DNA of 27,903 bases. It comes from Alphaproteobacteria bacterium UBA7314. GTDB taxonomy: Bacteria > Pseudomonadota > Alphaproteobacteria > MPNO01 > UBA830. Position numbers and translations under genes: made by a program. The notes beneath the pieces were generated by a model. That model was not told the origin of the DNA, did no database searches, and saw only the letters and a list, made by a program, of their open reading frames with translations. Shown one piece after another: positions 14,776 to 22,576 of the stretch; the first letter of the stretch is position 1; each line of letters opens with the position of its first letter. The stretch lies in NCBI GenBank assembly GCA_002471575.1, contig DKQG01000025.1:2285-30187 (forward strand), read 5' to 3'.

Positions 14776-15203
14776 ATTTCCGAACTTTCGGGGCGTGGCG
14801 GTGGAAATACCTGATCGTAGACCCAGTTGTAGACAAACGTGTAGACGAGGAAAAAAGCGGAGGTTGAAATATCGATCAGCAAGGCTTCGAGGTAGCCAAC
14901 CTCCAGCCACCAGGCGATCAGGAACAGCCCCGCAATCACCAGGCCAAGCTCGAACAAGACAGCATGGGCAGCACGGATGGCGATGCCGCGCCTGGCAAAG
15001 TCGCGATACTTGTGGTCCCAGAGATCGAAAACCCAGTTGAACACCAGGTTCCACACCATGGCCAATGCGCTGAACATCAGACCCAGCGCGCCGGTCACCT
15101 CCACCGGATAGCCGAGAATCCAACTGCCCACCACCGCGAACAGGGTGATGGCGATAGCTTCGAACAAAAGCGTGTGGCGTATTCGATCAGCCAGACTACG
15201 CAT
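14772..15203 (-). CDS. PACE-family (AceI-like) multidrug/biocide efflux transporter
   Basis: A 143-residue inner-membrane protein of two tandem bacterial transmembrane-pair domains, four helices in all. The first pair contains RIRHTLLFEAIAITLFAVVG with Glu15 at the position of the functionally important glutamate of AceI, and NLVFNWVFDLWD. The second repeats the pattern: RAAHAVLFELGLVIAGLFLI and FFLVYTFVYNWVYDQVFP. PACE proteins export chlorhexidine, acriflavine and similar cations by proton exchange; the natural substrate may be a polyamine (family knowledge). It is on the same strand as, and 18 bases downstream of, the DHDPS-family gene, so it may be co-transcribed with it. Confidence 0.9.
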   Translation of the reverse strand: MRSLADRIRHTLLFEAIAITLFAVVGSWILGYPVEVTGALGLMFSALAMVWNLVFNWVFDLWDHKYRDFARRGIAIRAAHAVLFELGLVIAGLFLIAWWLEVGYLEALLIDISTSAFFLVYTFVYNWVYDQVFPPPRPESSEI

Positions 15204-15221
15204 GGAAAACGCGCACCGAAA

Positions 15222-16178
15222 TCAGGAGAGCTTCAGCCCGCAGTCATCGAAGGCAGCCTTCACCTCTGCTTTTTCATCGTCGGTCAGATTGAGCAACGGG
15301 CGGCGCACGCCCCCGCCCACCTGGCCGATCAGTTCTTGCCAGTATTTCTGCTGCGCCTGCGGCTTGTCGGCAGGCCGCGTGCGTTTCAGGGCCTTGCGCA
15401 CGGGATCGAGGCTGTCACATACTTCACGCGCCTTTTCGACCTCGCCCGACATGGCGAGGCTAGTGTATTCGTTCATGCGCTGGTCGACGGCGGTCTGCAT
15501 CAGGAACGGCGGCGTGGAACAGAGATAGACCTGCCAGCCGAGCTCGACGATGTTTTCCAGCCAAAGATCCTCGGACGACGTGCTAACAATCAGCTTGCCC
15601 CGGCTCATCTCCGTCAGCTTCGCGTATCGTTCGCGGTCGACGCTGTATTTGATGGCGACGATGTTTTCCAGCTCAGCGATGGAGGCACAGGTTTCAGGTT
15701 CCAGCACATAGTTGTAATCGGGCTGGTGCCAGATCGCGATGCCAATATCCAGATGTTCGGAAATGTGACGATAGTATTCCTGAAGCACGCTATCCACGTT
15801 GTCGTGGAAATAGAGCGGCGGCGCATGAACGATGATCCAGTCGGCGCCGATATCCTGCGCGTGCCGGCCCAGTTCGAGCACGGTGTCCAGGTTTTCGTCG
15901 GAGCACGACAGTATCGTGCGGCAACGGTCGCCCACCTCGTGGACGACGATGTCGAACTGCTGCTTACGTTCGGCGATCGACATAGAAAAGAACTCGGCCT
16001 GTTTGCCGTTGATGAACAACCCGGCGATTTCCAGATCATCCACCCAGTGGCGCAGATTTCGGCGGAGGCCCGCTTCATCAGGTGCGCCATCGGCCGTAAA
16101 CGGCGTCAGGTTGGCGGCGAAGATGCCGCGTAAGTGTTCCTGCGCAAAGTCCTTGGCGTCTTTTCTGGAATATTTCAT
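15222..16178 (-). CDS. Dihydrodipicolinate synthase/N-acetylneuraminate lyase family aldolase
   Basis: A 318-residue class I aldolase of the DapA superfamily. It begins HLRGIFAANLTPFTADGAPD, typical of the family, and has the Schiff-base lysine in ENIVAIKYSVD (Lys177). A tyrosine lies in WHQPDYNYVLEP (Tyr155 or Tyr157), where DapA has YNVPxRT. The canonical GTTGE loop is replaced by INGKQAEFFSMS (56-67). This altered loop argues against DapA itself and for a pyruvate- or keto-acid-using lyase or dehydratase of unknown substrate. The closest relatives would be unnamed DHDPS-family proteins of proteobacterial catabolic loci. The upstream 418-base gap would hold its promoter, divergent from the GST gene. 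Confidence 0.85.
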   Translation of the reverse strand: MKYSRKDAKDFAQEHLRGIFAANLTPFTADGAPDEAGLRRNLRHWVDDLEIAGLFINGKQAEFFSMSIAERKQQFDIVVHEVGDRCRTILSCSDENLDTVLELGRHAQDIGADWIIVHAPPLYFHDNVDSVLQEYYRHISEHLDIGIAIWHQPDYNYVLEPETCASIAELENIVAIKYSVDRERYAKLTEMSRGKLIVSTSSEDLWLENIVELGWQVYLCSTPPFLMQTAVDQRMNEYTSLAMSGEVEKAREVCDSLDPVRKALKRTRPADKPQAQQKYWQELIGQVGGGVRRPLLNLTDDEKAEVKAAFDDCGLKLS

Positions 16179-16596
16179 GGGGCGTAACCTATACGTTTGG
16201 GATATAAGGTGCTCATACCACCTGCGCGCGCGCCATCAAACCGGTCACTGGCGATTTGGCAGACCGGAAGACGAATAAGTCCCTTCAGGGCGAGCACCCG
16301 GTGGAAAACGGACAGCCAGCCCGGTTTCGGAGTCTTTTATGGATTAGCCTGACTCCACCCAGCGAATCCTGCATAACCTATTGATAATAAAACCTTTCTT
16401 GGCGGCGACGTTCTGAAGAGCGCACCATCAAAAGAGGGTTTTCCGACGGCGCGCGGATGCGGTCCTCGGAATTATCGAATTCTCGACCTCAGCGTTCTCT
16501 CAAATGGGTCTGTCACGGCAAAAGGCCGCGAACGACGACGCCGTTCCGCCGGAGCGGAAGCCGGGGTAAACTGCCCCTAAATACCTGCGGGGGAAA
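16179..16596. other. Intergenic region with hairpins before the GST gene
   Basis: No convincing gene or gene remnant was found in these 418 bases between divergent genes. A perfect hairpin TTCCGC-CGGA-GCGGAA lies at 16544-16559. It is followed by GGGG (16563-16566), CCCC (16574-16577) and the ribosome site GGGGG (16589-16593) of the gene at 16597. CCCC can pair with either G-run. Confidence 0.5.
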
Positions 16597-17391
16597 ATGC
16601 TAACACTTTACGACGGCACAACGTCGGTCTGCGCGATCAAGGTGCGGCTGGCGCTACACGAAAAGGGCATCGCATTCAACAGCCATAACATCGACCTTCG
16701 CGCCGGCGAACAGTTCGATCCCGGATACCTAAAACTGAACCCCAATGCCGTAGTGCCGACATTGGTCGACAGCGACGACGTGGTCATCGAATCCTCGGTC
16801 ATTCTGCAATACCTGGAAGACACCCGGCCCGATCCGTCGCTGCTTCCCGACGGGGCGCTCGACCGGGCGCAAATGCGGATCTGGATGAAGCGGGTGGACG
16901 ACGCAATTCATCCCAGTATCGGTAGCCTGACCCACGCCACCGCCTACCGTCCCGCCTTCCTGGCCCTGAATGAAGACGGCCGCTCGGCCCGGCTTGCAAA
17001 AATACCGGATGAAGACCGTCGCGCGCGGTTCGCCGCCGTTTACGAGCAAGGGCTGGACGCACCCGTTGTCATCGGCGCCGTCAAAACCCTGGCCAAGCTA
17101 CTGCAGGATATGGAATCGGCGCTTTCGGAAAACGCGTTCCTCGCCGGTCAGGTGTACAGCCTAGCGGACTGCGCGGTTACACCCTATGTCAACCGGCTGT
17201 TCGATTTGGGGCTGCTGGGTCTGTGGGCAGTCGATGCGCCCAATGTCTTCCGCTGGTTCAGCGCGATCCGCAAACGCGCCAATTTTGCACCCGCCATCTC
17301 GGTCTACCTGACCGACGCCGACCGCGCGCTGTTTGCGAATGTGGACCCGGAAACGCCCGGCCGGGTTAGGGATATCCTGGACGGGGACTGA
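16597..17391 (+). CDS. Glutathione S-transferase family protein
   Basis: A 264-residue two-domain protein. The N-terminal thioredoxin-like domain (1-80) contains LYDGTTSVCAIKVRLALHEK, FDPGYLKLNPNAVVPTLV (with the cis-proline VP) and the glutathione-contacting VIESSVILQYLED. The helical C-terminal domain (90-250) is longer than average and contains FLAGQVYSLADCAVTPYVNR, the conserved N-capping/Asp motif. It resembles the beta-etherase or maleylacetoacetate-isomerase-like GST groups; the substrate is unknown. The ATG has a strong GGGGG site. The FkbM methyltransferase follows after 3 bases, so the two form an operon. A decayed relative lies about 700 bases beyond that operon on the other strand. 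Confidence 0.87.
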   Translation: MLTLYDGTTSVCAIKVRLALHEKGIAFNSHNIDLRAGEQFDPGYLKLNPNAVVPTLVDSDDVVIESSVILQYLEDTRPDPSLLPDGALDRAQMRIWMKRVDDAIHPSIGSLTHATAYRPAFLALNEDGRSARLAKIPDEDRRARFAAVYEQGLDAPVVIGAVKTLAKLLQDMESALSENAFLAGQVYSLADCAVTPYVNRLFDLGLLGLWAVDAPNVFRWFSAIRKRANFAPAISVYLTDADRALFANVDPETPGRVRDILDGD

Positions 17392-17394
17392 GAA

Positions 17395-18057
17395 ATGCGT
17401 CGCTGGCTCAAATCGCATGTGATGCCGTCAGGCACTCGGGAGCGCCGTATTCTGCTGGGCCCCGCAGCTGGACTGCGGATGGACCTCGACCCGGCGCACG
17501 AGCTTCGCTTCTGGCTCGGCGTTTACGAAGCGGAACTGGCAACACACTTTCGCCGTATGGTGCAGCCGAGCATGCGCTGTTTCGACATCGGCGGTGCAGA
17601 GGGGTATCACGCGCTGTTTCTGGCGCGGCTGTCAGAAATGCCGGTGGTGGTGTTCGAGCCCGGCGAAGAGTGGACAGAAAAAATATGCAGCACCCTGGCG
17701 CGAAACGGACTGCAGGGTGAGGTCGAACCGCTTTTTATTGGCGCGCAGGAAAACGGAAACGTCACGACGATCGACGCGATGGCGGAAAAACACTTCGTAC
17801 CTGATTTCATAAAAATGGATATCGAGGGCGCGGAGATCGATGCGCTGGCAGGGGCCGAGGAAACACTGGCGGTGCGGCGCCCGCACATGATCGTCGAGGT
17901 CCATGGATACGAGGTCGAACGCCGGTGCCTCGATATACTGGAACGCCACGGATACGAGCCTCAAATCGTCAATCCTCGTAAATGGCTGAAGGAACACCGA
18001 CCGATCGCGAACAATCGATGGCTGGTATGCGCTGGCCGAGACCCAAACACTGCATAG
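17395..18057 (+). CDS. FkbM-family SAM-dependent methyltransferase
   Basis: A 220-residue class I methyltransferase. Motif I is MRCFDIGGAEGYHALFLARL (about residues 61-80). The acidic end of the second strand is VVVFEPGEEW, and the FkbM signature is DFIKMDIEGAEIDALAGAEE, followed by RPHMIVEVHGYEVE. These proteins typically O-methylate sugars, polyketides or other small molecules; the acceptor here is unknown. It starts 3 bases after the GST stop and is probably translated from the same mRNA. The short basic N terminus (MRRWLKSHVMPSG) has no signal peptide, so the enzyme should be cytoplasmic. Ends in TAG. Confidence 0.85.
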   Translation: MRRWLKSHVMPSGTRERRILLGPAAGLRMDLDPAHELRFWLGVYEAELATHFRRMVQPSMRCFDIGGAEGYHALFLARLSEMPVVVFEPGEEWTEKICSTLARNGLQGEVEPLFIGAQENGNVTTIDAMAEKHFVPDFIKMDIEGAEIDALAGAEETLAVRRPHMIVEVHGYEVERRCLDILERHGYEPQIVNPRKWLKEHRPIANNRWLVCAGRDPNTA

Positions 18058-18072
18058 TGCGGGCGGCCGACG

Positions 18073-18715
18073 CTAGGAGGCCTTCTGAATCGACCCCACT
18101 TTATCTGCTGCGTTACCGTCCATCGGGCGAATGCGGCCAGCGGCATCGTCGGGGAGGTACTTCTTGACGCGTTCGTCGAAACTGGGGCGGTCGTGCGCGC
18201 GGTCGACCCTGTCTACCACCCGAGGATAATCCTGCGCAAAGGGCTGCGGATATTGATCGTTTGCAGCGACGCGAGTTAACGCGTCGTCGCCGCATGCGGA
18301 TACGTATCACTGCCAAGACAGGGCCCGTCCGCCAGTACACTCTCCATTTCTGCAATCAGCACCTGATAGTCTCTCACCGCAGCGAACACGAAGGGCGGTT
18401 CCCTGCCTTGGGAAAAGACCGATCGCTGACGAATGCGACGCCGGGGTATCAGGAATCTGCGCCATGCGCGCTTCGATTTTTTCCGGCGCCCGGAAAATCT
18501 TGCGCAAGGAGATGTCTTGGGTCAGCACGCCACAGACCGGTTGGATCGGATCGTCGATGACCTTAATGAACCAGCACGGGGACGACCACGCCCAGATAGA
18601 TTTACAGATATCTAGGATCGAACTGTTTTCCGCGGCGCAGATCTACGAAACCGCGTTCATACGGAAAGCCGTTTGCCAGGAGCGTTAGCCGGACCTTGAG
18701 CAGACAGACTGACAT
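18073..18715 (-). pseudogene. Decayed second glutathione S-transferase gene
   Basis: From ATG 18715 the minus strand reads MSVCLLKVRLTLLANGFPYE, then RGFVDLRRGKQFDPRYL, matching the intact GST at 16597 (SVCAIKVRLALHEKG, IDLRAGEQFDPGYLK). TAA follows (18604-18602), then IYLGVVVPVLVH, matching KLNPNAVVPTLVD, then another TAA (18565-18563). A different frame carries VIDDPIQPVCGVLTQDISLR and ARMAQIPDTP, matching the middle of the intact protein. Yet another carries RDYQVLIAEMESVLADGPCL. The C-terminal part PRVVDRVDRAHDRPSFDERV...KKYLPD ends in TAG at 18075. So it has at least two nonsense codons, several frameshifts and an internal deletion. It is an old paralogue in inverted orientation to the intact gene. 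Confidence 0.85.
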
Positions 18716-18783
18716 GGAGTGCTCGAAAAGGATAGGCGACAGGCGGCGGCCTCTTCATTTTCGCCCCCCCCCGATATTGTTGC

Positions 18784-19227
18784 CTATCGCTTCACTTCGC
18801 AGTCAAGTTTCCAGTCGACCTCGCCTTTTTTCGCGCGGGTGTCGTAACTGATCCGTTTCTTCTTGAGCTGATCGCGAACCGCATCGGCGAGGCCGTCACG
18901 TACACCCTGCGGTAAGTCCTCGAAATCAAGACTGACGACAAATGGTGCCCTCGGTTTCGGGGTGCTCTTCTTTCCCGCCGTTTTCTTTTTACCGCCGGAT
19001 TTCTTCTTCTTGCCCCAGATATCGTCCCAGCCCGATTTATATTCCGGCGACTTGATATTGCTGAAATACCCGTAATGGCCGACCGCTGCACCGCCAACAG
19101 AATCCTTCGCCGACTTCTCGCCGCTTTCGGCGGAAGAAGAGGTCGGCTTCGTTTCCGACGATTTGGGTTCGGATTTCGTTTCCGACTTAGTATCGGATTT
19201 TGGGGGGGTAGAATTAACGTCGCTCAT
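18784..19227 (-). CDS. Hypothetical lysine-rich protein
   Basis: A 147-residue protein without a recognised family. Residues 1-45 are low-complexity (Ser, Lys, Glu, Thr), for example SDTKSETKSEPKSSETK. A compact aromatic motif follows (VGHYGYFSNIKSPEYKSGWD then DIWGKKKK), then a basic linker (GGKKKTAGKKSTPKP). The C-terminal domain FVVSLDFEDLPQGVRDGLAD...AVRDQLKKKRISYDTRAKKG ends in WKLDCEVKR. No signal peptide or membrane segment is seen. The high charge suggests a nucleic-acid- or protein-binding role, but that is a guess. A C7 run (19202-19208) lies in codons 7-9. A nine-base C run follows the stop at 18764-18772 (plus-strand coordinates). The ribosome site is weak. Confidence 0.65.
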   Translation of the reverse strand: MSDVNSTPPKSDTKSETKSEPKSSETKPTSSSAESGEKSAKDSVGGAAVGHYGYFSNIKSPEYKSGWDDIWGKKKKSGGKKKTAGKKSTPKPRAPFVVSLDFEDLPQGVRDGLADAVRDQLKKKRISYDTRAKKGEVDWKLDCEVKR

Positions 19228-19314
19228 TGTGGGCCGTCATACAAAATAGAAATTCGTCGTTCAGGTACACCAGCGGCATGCTGGATGCAATCGATCAGGT
19301 GTCGTTTCGCAGAA

Positions 19315-19694
19315 TTACCGCACCGCTTTCGCATGGATGTCCAGCAGATCGGGGATCGTGGCAGGGTCGCGGCGGCCAAAACCGTACTCAGTCGCAATGC
19401 CGATATCATGCCCAGCATGCGCCACAGCGATATCGAGTCTATGGCGTGTACCATTAATCCCGTCTGTGTGGTGGACAAGCCCCATGAAAACCTGCGTGGT
19501 ATCGGGCAGGTCGAGCTCCGCCAGCGGATCCAGTAACTGCGCTCACCGGTTTCCCCGTCAGGCCAGCGCGGCGCGTTGGCACCGGCCGTATCGGCCAGCG
19601 CTCGGAACACGGATTCGGTATCCGCCAGAGGAATGGAACCGACGAAATGGATCGGGCGAGCAGTCAGGACAGTCTCCCTTCGATGGCGTCCCAC
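19315..19694 (-). pseudogene. Internally deleted MetE/UROD-superfamily-like gene
   Basis: The N-terminal frame reads RPIHFVGSIPLADTESVFRA, then PRWPDGETGERSYWIRW, the usual start of a methionine-synthase-II-like (UROD/MetE superfamily) protein. Near 19545 the sense passes to another frame: LLDPLAELDLPDTTQVFMGL, VHHTDGINGTRHRLDIAV, then HDIGIATEYGFGRRDPATIP and DLLDIHAKAVR, ending in TAA at 19317-19315. That is a good C terminus of the same family. About 200 central residues are missing. The 5' end runs into the 3' end of gshB, and no clear native start remains. The 87 bases from here to the next gene are leader sequence. Confidence 0.68.
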
Positions 19695-20605
19695 AGCAGT
19701 TTTTCGACATGAACGCCGTCGAGGCGGTTAATTTCCTGGATACCGGTCGGCGAGGTGACGTTGATCTCGGTCAGATAGTCGCCGATCACATCGATGCCGA
19801 CGAAGGTCAGCCCGCGTTCCACCAGCGCCGGGCCTATTTGTTCGCAAATTTCGTGTTCGCGCGCCGTCAGTTCTGTTTTCTGTGCACCGCCGCCGGCATG
19901 AAAATTCGCCCGGGCGTCGCCTTCGACCGGGATTCGCGCGACGCCGCCCACTGGCACACCGTCAACCAGGATGATGCGCTTGTCGCCCTGACGTACCTCC
20001 GGCAGATAGCGCTGGACGATGAACGCTTCGCGATACTTCTGTTCGAACATCTCTAGCAGGGAGCCGAGGTTCTCGTCGTCCGGCTTCAGGTGAAACACGT
20101 CGGCGCCGCCGTTGCCGAACAGCGGCTTGACGATGATGCTACCGTGCTCTGCTCGAAAATCCTCGATCGCCCGACGGTCGCGCGTGATCAACGTGTCGGG
20201 CAGCAGCCCGTCGAAATGGGTGACGAAAAGCTTTTCCGGCGCGTTGCGCACTTCTGAAGGGTTATTGACCACCAGCGTATCGGTATGAATATGTTCCAAC
20301 AAGTGGGTCGCCGTGATGTAGTTCATGTCGAACGGAGGATCCTGACGCATCAGCACCACGTCGACGCCCGAGAGGTCCAGCATTTCCTCAGCGCCGAGCG
20401 TGAAGTGGTTGCCTTTTTCCCGGCGGGCTTCCAGGGGTTGCGCCCGGGCGAAAAGGCGACCGTCGCGAAACACCAGCGCATCCGGCACGTAGTGGAAAAG
20501 CCTATGGCCACGCGCCTGCGCCTCCATCGCCAGCATGAACGTAGAATCGGCATCGATATCGATCGATGCGACGTGATCCATCTGGATTGCAACGGCAAGG
20601 CTCAT
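19664..20605 (-). CDS. gshB: Glutathione synthase
   Basis: A 313-residue ATP-grasp enzyme joining glycine to gamma-glutamylcysteine. The N terminus MSLAVAIQMDHVASIDIDAD is the family start (the dipeptide-binding domain). VVLMRQDPPFDMNYITATHL carries the conserved RxDPPFD motif. The ATP-grasp core contains IIVKPLFGNGGADVFHL, EVRQGDKRIILVDGVPVGG and the terminal ADP/Mg loop TEINVTSPTGIQEINRL. Length and motifs are intact. In alphaproteobacteria gshB commonly closes the run rsmI-yraN-BON-SirB1-gshB on one strand. The same order holds here, but a truncated MetE-like remnant lies between SirB1 and gshB. An active glutathione pathway fits the adjacent GST genes. Confidence 0.96.
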   Translation of the reverse strand: MSLAVAIQMDHVASIDIDADSTFMLAMEAQARGHRLFHYVPDALVFRDGRLFARAQPLEARREKGNHFTLGAEEMLDLSGVDVVLMRQDPPFDMNYITATHLLEHIHTDTLVVNNPSEVRNAPEKLFVTHFDGLLPDTLITRDRRAIEDFRAEHGSIIVKPLFGNGGADVFHLKPDDENLGSLLEMFEQKYREAFIVQRYLPEVRQGDKRIILVDGVPVGGVARIPVEGDARANFHAGGGAQKTELTAREHEICEQIGPALVERGLTFVGIDVIGDYLTEINVTSPTGIQEINRLDGVHVEKLLWDAIEGRLS

Positions 20606-20754
20606 GTCTGGATTCTCCGTTTCTGGTTGGGTTCTTTTTGCCCTGCCGCAACACGTAGATCAATGGGCCACAGACCCATGACCGCGTGTCGCGCATACAT
20701 TTTACGACCGGCCGGACTTCCAACACCCTTTCATCGTCAGAAAAAGAAAATACG

Positions 20755-20985
20755 ATGTCGCTCAAAACCATGCGCACCGACCATGTCGGCGGTTTACTCC
20801 GCCCGAGGGAGGTCATCAGCGCTTTGATCGCCCGCGGTAAAGACGAAATTGACGACGATGAAATTGCCCGCGTTCAGGAGGAAACCATCCGCGACTTCGT
20901 CGCAAAACAGGAAGCGATGGATCTTGGTATGGTGTCCGACGGCGAATAGCGCAGGCTGAACTAGCAGGTCAGCTATTCGGAGCGA
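20755..20985 (+). pseudogene. Truncated cobalamin-independent methionine-synthase-like gene (N terminus)
   Basis: The ATG at 20755 opens MSLKTMRTDHVGGLLRPREV, then ISALIARGKDEIDDDEIARV, then IRDFVAKQEAMDLGMVSDGE. This is the standard beginning of a MetE C-terminal-domain-like protein (relatives read RADHVGSLLRP...IRxxVxxQExxGLxxVTDGE). TAG follows directly (20947-20949). In frame it continues RRLN, TAG (20962-20964), QVSYSERF, matching the usual continuation DGExRRxNWQxSF. After about 20985 no similarity remains; roughly 280 residues are missing before the next gene. It faces away from gshB, and the 149-base gap between them would have held both promoters. The stretch 20986-21071 shows nothing. 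Confidence 0.75.
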
Positions 20986-21071
20986 TTTTGCTTCACTTCA
21001 GTCTCGAAATGCTGTTTTTGAGCGTTCGGGGTGGCCACTCTAGGGTGCTTGCGGCCGCGGAATAACCGCCG

Positions 21072-21893
21072 TCAGTTCAGGCGCGCCCTCAGTTTCTGAA
21101 CGATGGAGGCCGCATCGTGACGGGCAGCATCGGTGTCGGCGCGGTCGACAATGGTCTCGAAAGCTTCGATGGCCGCGCCCAAGTTACCAAGCCGGGCATG
21201 AACGATACCCGCTTCCCGCCACAGGAACAGAGATTGCGGCGCAAACAAAAGCATGCCGTCAATTACCCGCAGCGCATCCTCGGGCCTTCCGGCGCGCTCG
21301 TGCCGTGCTTTGATGTTGTTCTGCAGCCGGATCAGAATATCCCGATTGCCGACGGTCTGGTAATGTTCGGGCGTCAGTTCGGCATCCAGTCCGGCAGTTA
21401 CTTTCAGCAGCTCGCGCAGATCCGCCGCAGAGCGTTCGATTCCATCATTGAACGGGTCGATAATGATCCGGTCGCAGCCGCCGCCAATACGAATCATGAA
21501 ATGGCCGGGAAAGTTCAGCCCGTCGGCGGCATAGCCATGCGCGCGGGCCGCCTGAAGAAAAAGTATGCCGAGGGCAACCGGCAGTCCCTTCTTGCGGTCG
21601 ATCACACGCATCAGATTAGCATTCTGAATGTCGTCATAAGTGAGCGTGTCGCCGCTGTAGCCGTGTGCCTGCAAAACTACGGCGGTGAGCGCTTCTGGCA
21701 GGTCTTTTCCAGCAGCAAGTGCATCGCCGACATCGTCGGCCAGTTTTTCGATGTGATCCCGGTATCGATCCGGCGCGACACCCGGCCTGTCAAGTGCAGC
21801 AAGCGCCAGCGCGCCCTCAGCCAGGTCGATGGCGGCGTCATCGCGCCCGCCGATATCTCGGAGAATGTCTTCTGCGGAGCTGCGCGGCATCAC
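21072..21893 (-). CDS. SirB1-family transglutaminase-like/TPR protein
   Basis: A 273-residue protein. The central SirB1/transglutaminase-like domain (about 90-175) contains DDIQNANLMRVIDRKKGLPV, ALGILFLQAARAHGYAADGL and NFPGHFMIRIGG. These correspond to the conserved N-GxPI-L, A-x-x-G and PGHF-R motifs. The C-terminal part (about 190-270) is helical and TPR-like (GRPEDALRVIDGMLLFAPQS, ARLGNLGAAIEAFETIVDRA). The canonical catalytic cysteine is not obvious. Function is unknown for the family. Translation probably starts at GTG 21893, overlapping the stop of the BON gene as GTGA; the next codon is ATG. It belongs to the rsmI-to-gshB run. Confidence 0.85.
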   Translation of the reverse strand: MMPRSSAEDILRDIGGRDDAAIDLAEGALALAALDRPGVAPDRYRDHIEKLADDVGDALAAGKDLPEALTAVVLQAHGYSGDTLTYDDIQNANLMRVIDRKKGLPVALGILFLQAARAHGYAADGLNFPGHFMIRIGGGCDRIIIDPFNDGIERSAADLRELLKVTAGLDAELTPEHYQTVGNRDILIRLQNNIKARHERAGRPEDALRVIDGMLLFAPQSLFLWREAGIVHARLGNLGAAIEAFETIVDRADTDAARHDAASIVQKLRARLN

Positions 21894-22501
21894 GACGGCT
21901 TATCAGTCGTCCTCTTTATTCGGACGTAGCTTACCACTTTTTGAACATAGTCGATGCTACGGGCGTGATTTATCACGCGGTCCAGTTCCTGACGACTTTG
22001 CGCAATGCCGATCAGGTAAACTTTGCCGCGAACGGTATCGATCGAATAGTTGATCGACGAGACATTCTTGTCGAAAAGCAGCTTGGACTTTAGCTGCGTG
22101 GTGATCCAGGTATCGCGGCTATAACCGCCAATACCACCGGACTTGACGACCTCGATTTCATTGATGACTTCGGTTACGCCGTCGGCCTGCCAAGCGAGGC
22201 GTACGGCCCTCGACTGCATCTCTGGCGTATCGAGCGCCCCCGTCAGCAAGACTCGCCCCCCGTAGACCTGGAGTCCGATCTTGCGCCACAGGCGCTCGTC
22301 ATCTTCAGAGTAAAGCGCGTTGAGACGCAGCCTGATTGCCGTGTCGTCCGCCACGCCTGATATCCCGCGCTCCTCCATCGCGACAGTGCCCGCCGTGGCG
22401 CCGGCACCGATCAGTGTTCTTGCGCAGCCGGAAAGCGTGAGCGCGACAGCAAGAGTGACGGCGATCATAACCGGAAGCATTAAAGTTCGTATTCGGGGCA
22501 T
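21890..22501 (-). CDS. BON-domain periplasmic lipoprotein
   Basis: A 203-residue protein from ATG 22501. The signal peptide (LMLPVMIAVTLAVALTLSGC) ends in the lipobox LSGC, with Cys26 as lipidation site. Two BON domains follow: about 45-115 (TAIRLRLNALYSEDDERLWR, GRVLLTGALDTPEMQSRAV) and 120-200 (TWITTQLKSKLLFDKNVSSI, GKVYLIGIAQSRQELDRVI). The layout is that of DolP (YraP), which sits near yraN in E. coli and supports outer-membrane integrity. In-frame upstream starts (TTG 22537, ATG 22528) exist but would extend the signal peptide with a charged tail, so ATG 22501 is preferred. Its stop overlaps the SirB1 start. Confidence 0.87.
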   Translation of the reverse strand: MPRIRTLMLPVMIAVTLAVALTLSGCARTLIGAGATAGTVAMEERGISGVADDTAIRLRLNALYSEDDERLWRKIGLQVYGGRVLLTGALDTPEMQSRAVRLAWQADGVTEVINEIEVVKSGGIGGYSRDTWITTQLKSKLLFDKNVSSINYSIDTVRGKVYLIGIAQSRQELDRVINHARSIDYVQKVVSYVRIKRTTDKPS

Positions 22502-22576
22502 TATGCGTTTTTCTCTTTTCCGGTGCATCGTGCTCAAAACACGCAGAACCCGAGTTGGACAAAGCCGAGATGAAAC

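Noticed and set aside
14964..16133. Long plus-strand open frame of 389 codons
   Set aside because: It is antisense to the DHDPS-family and PACE genes, has a composition rich in His, Arg and Gln typical of shadow frames, and shows no family motif.
18720..18783. Rho-independent terminator after the lysine-rich gene
   Set aside because: Only a 4-base AGGC/GCCT stem with no proper T-run on the transcript strand; too weak to call.
21117..21929. Plus-strand open frame of 270 codons
   Set aside because: It mirrors the SirB1-family gene on the other strand and has no recognisable domain.
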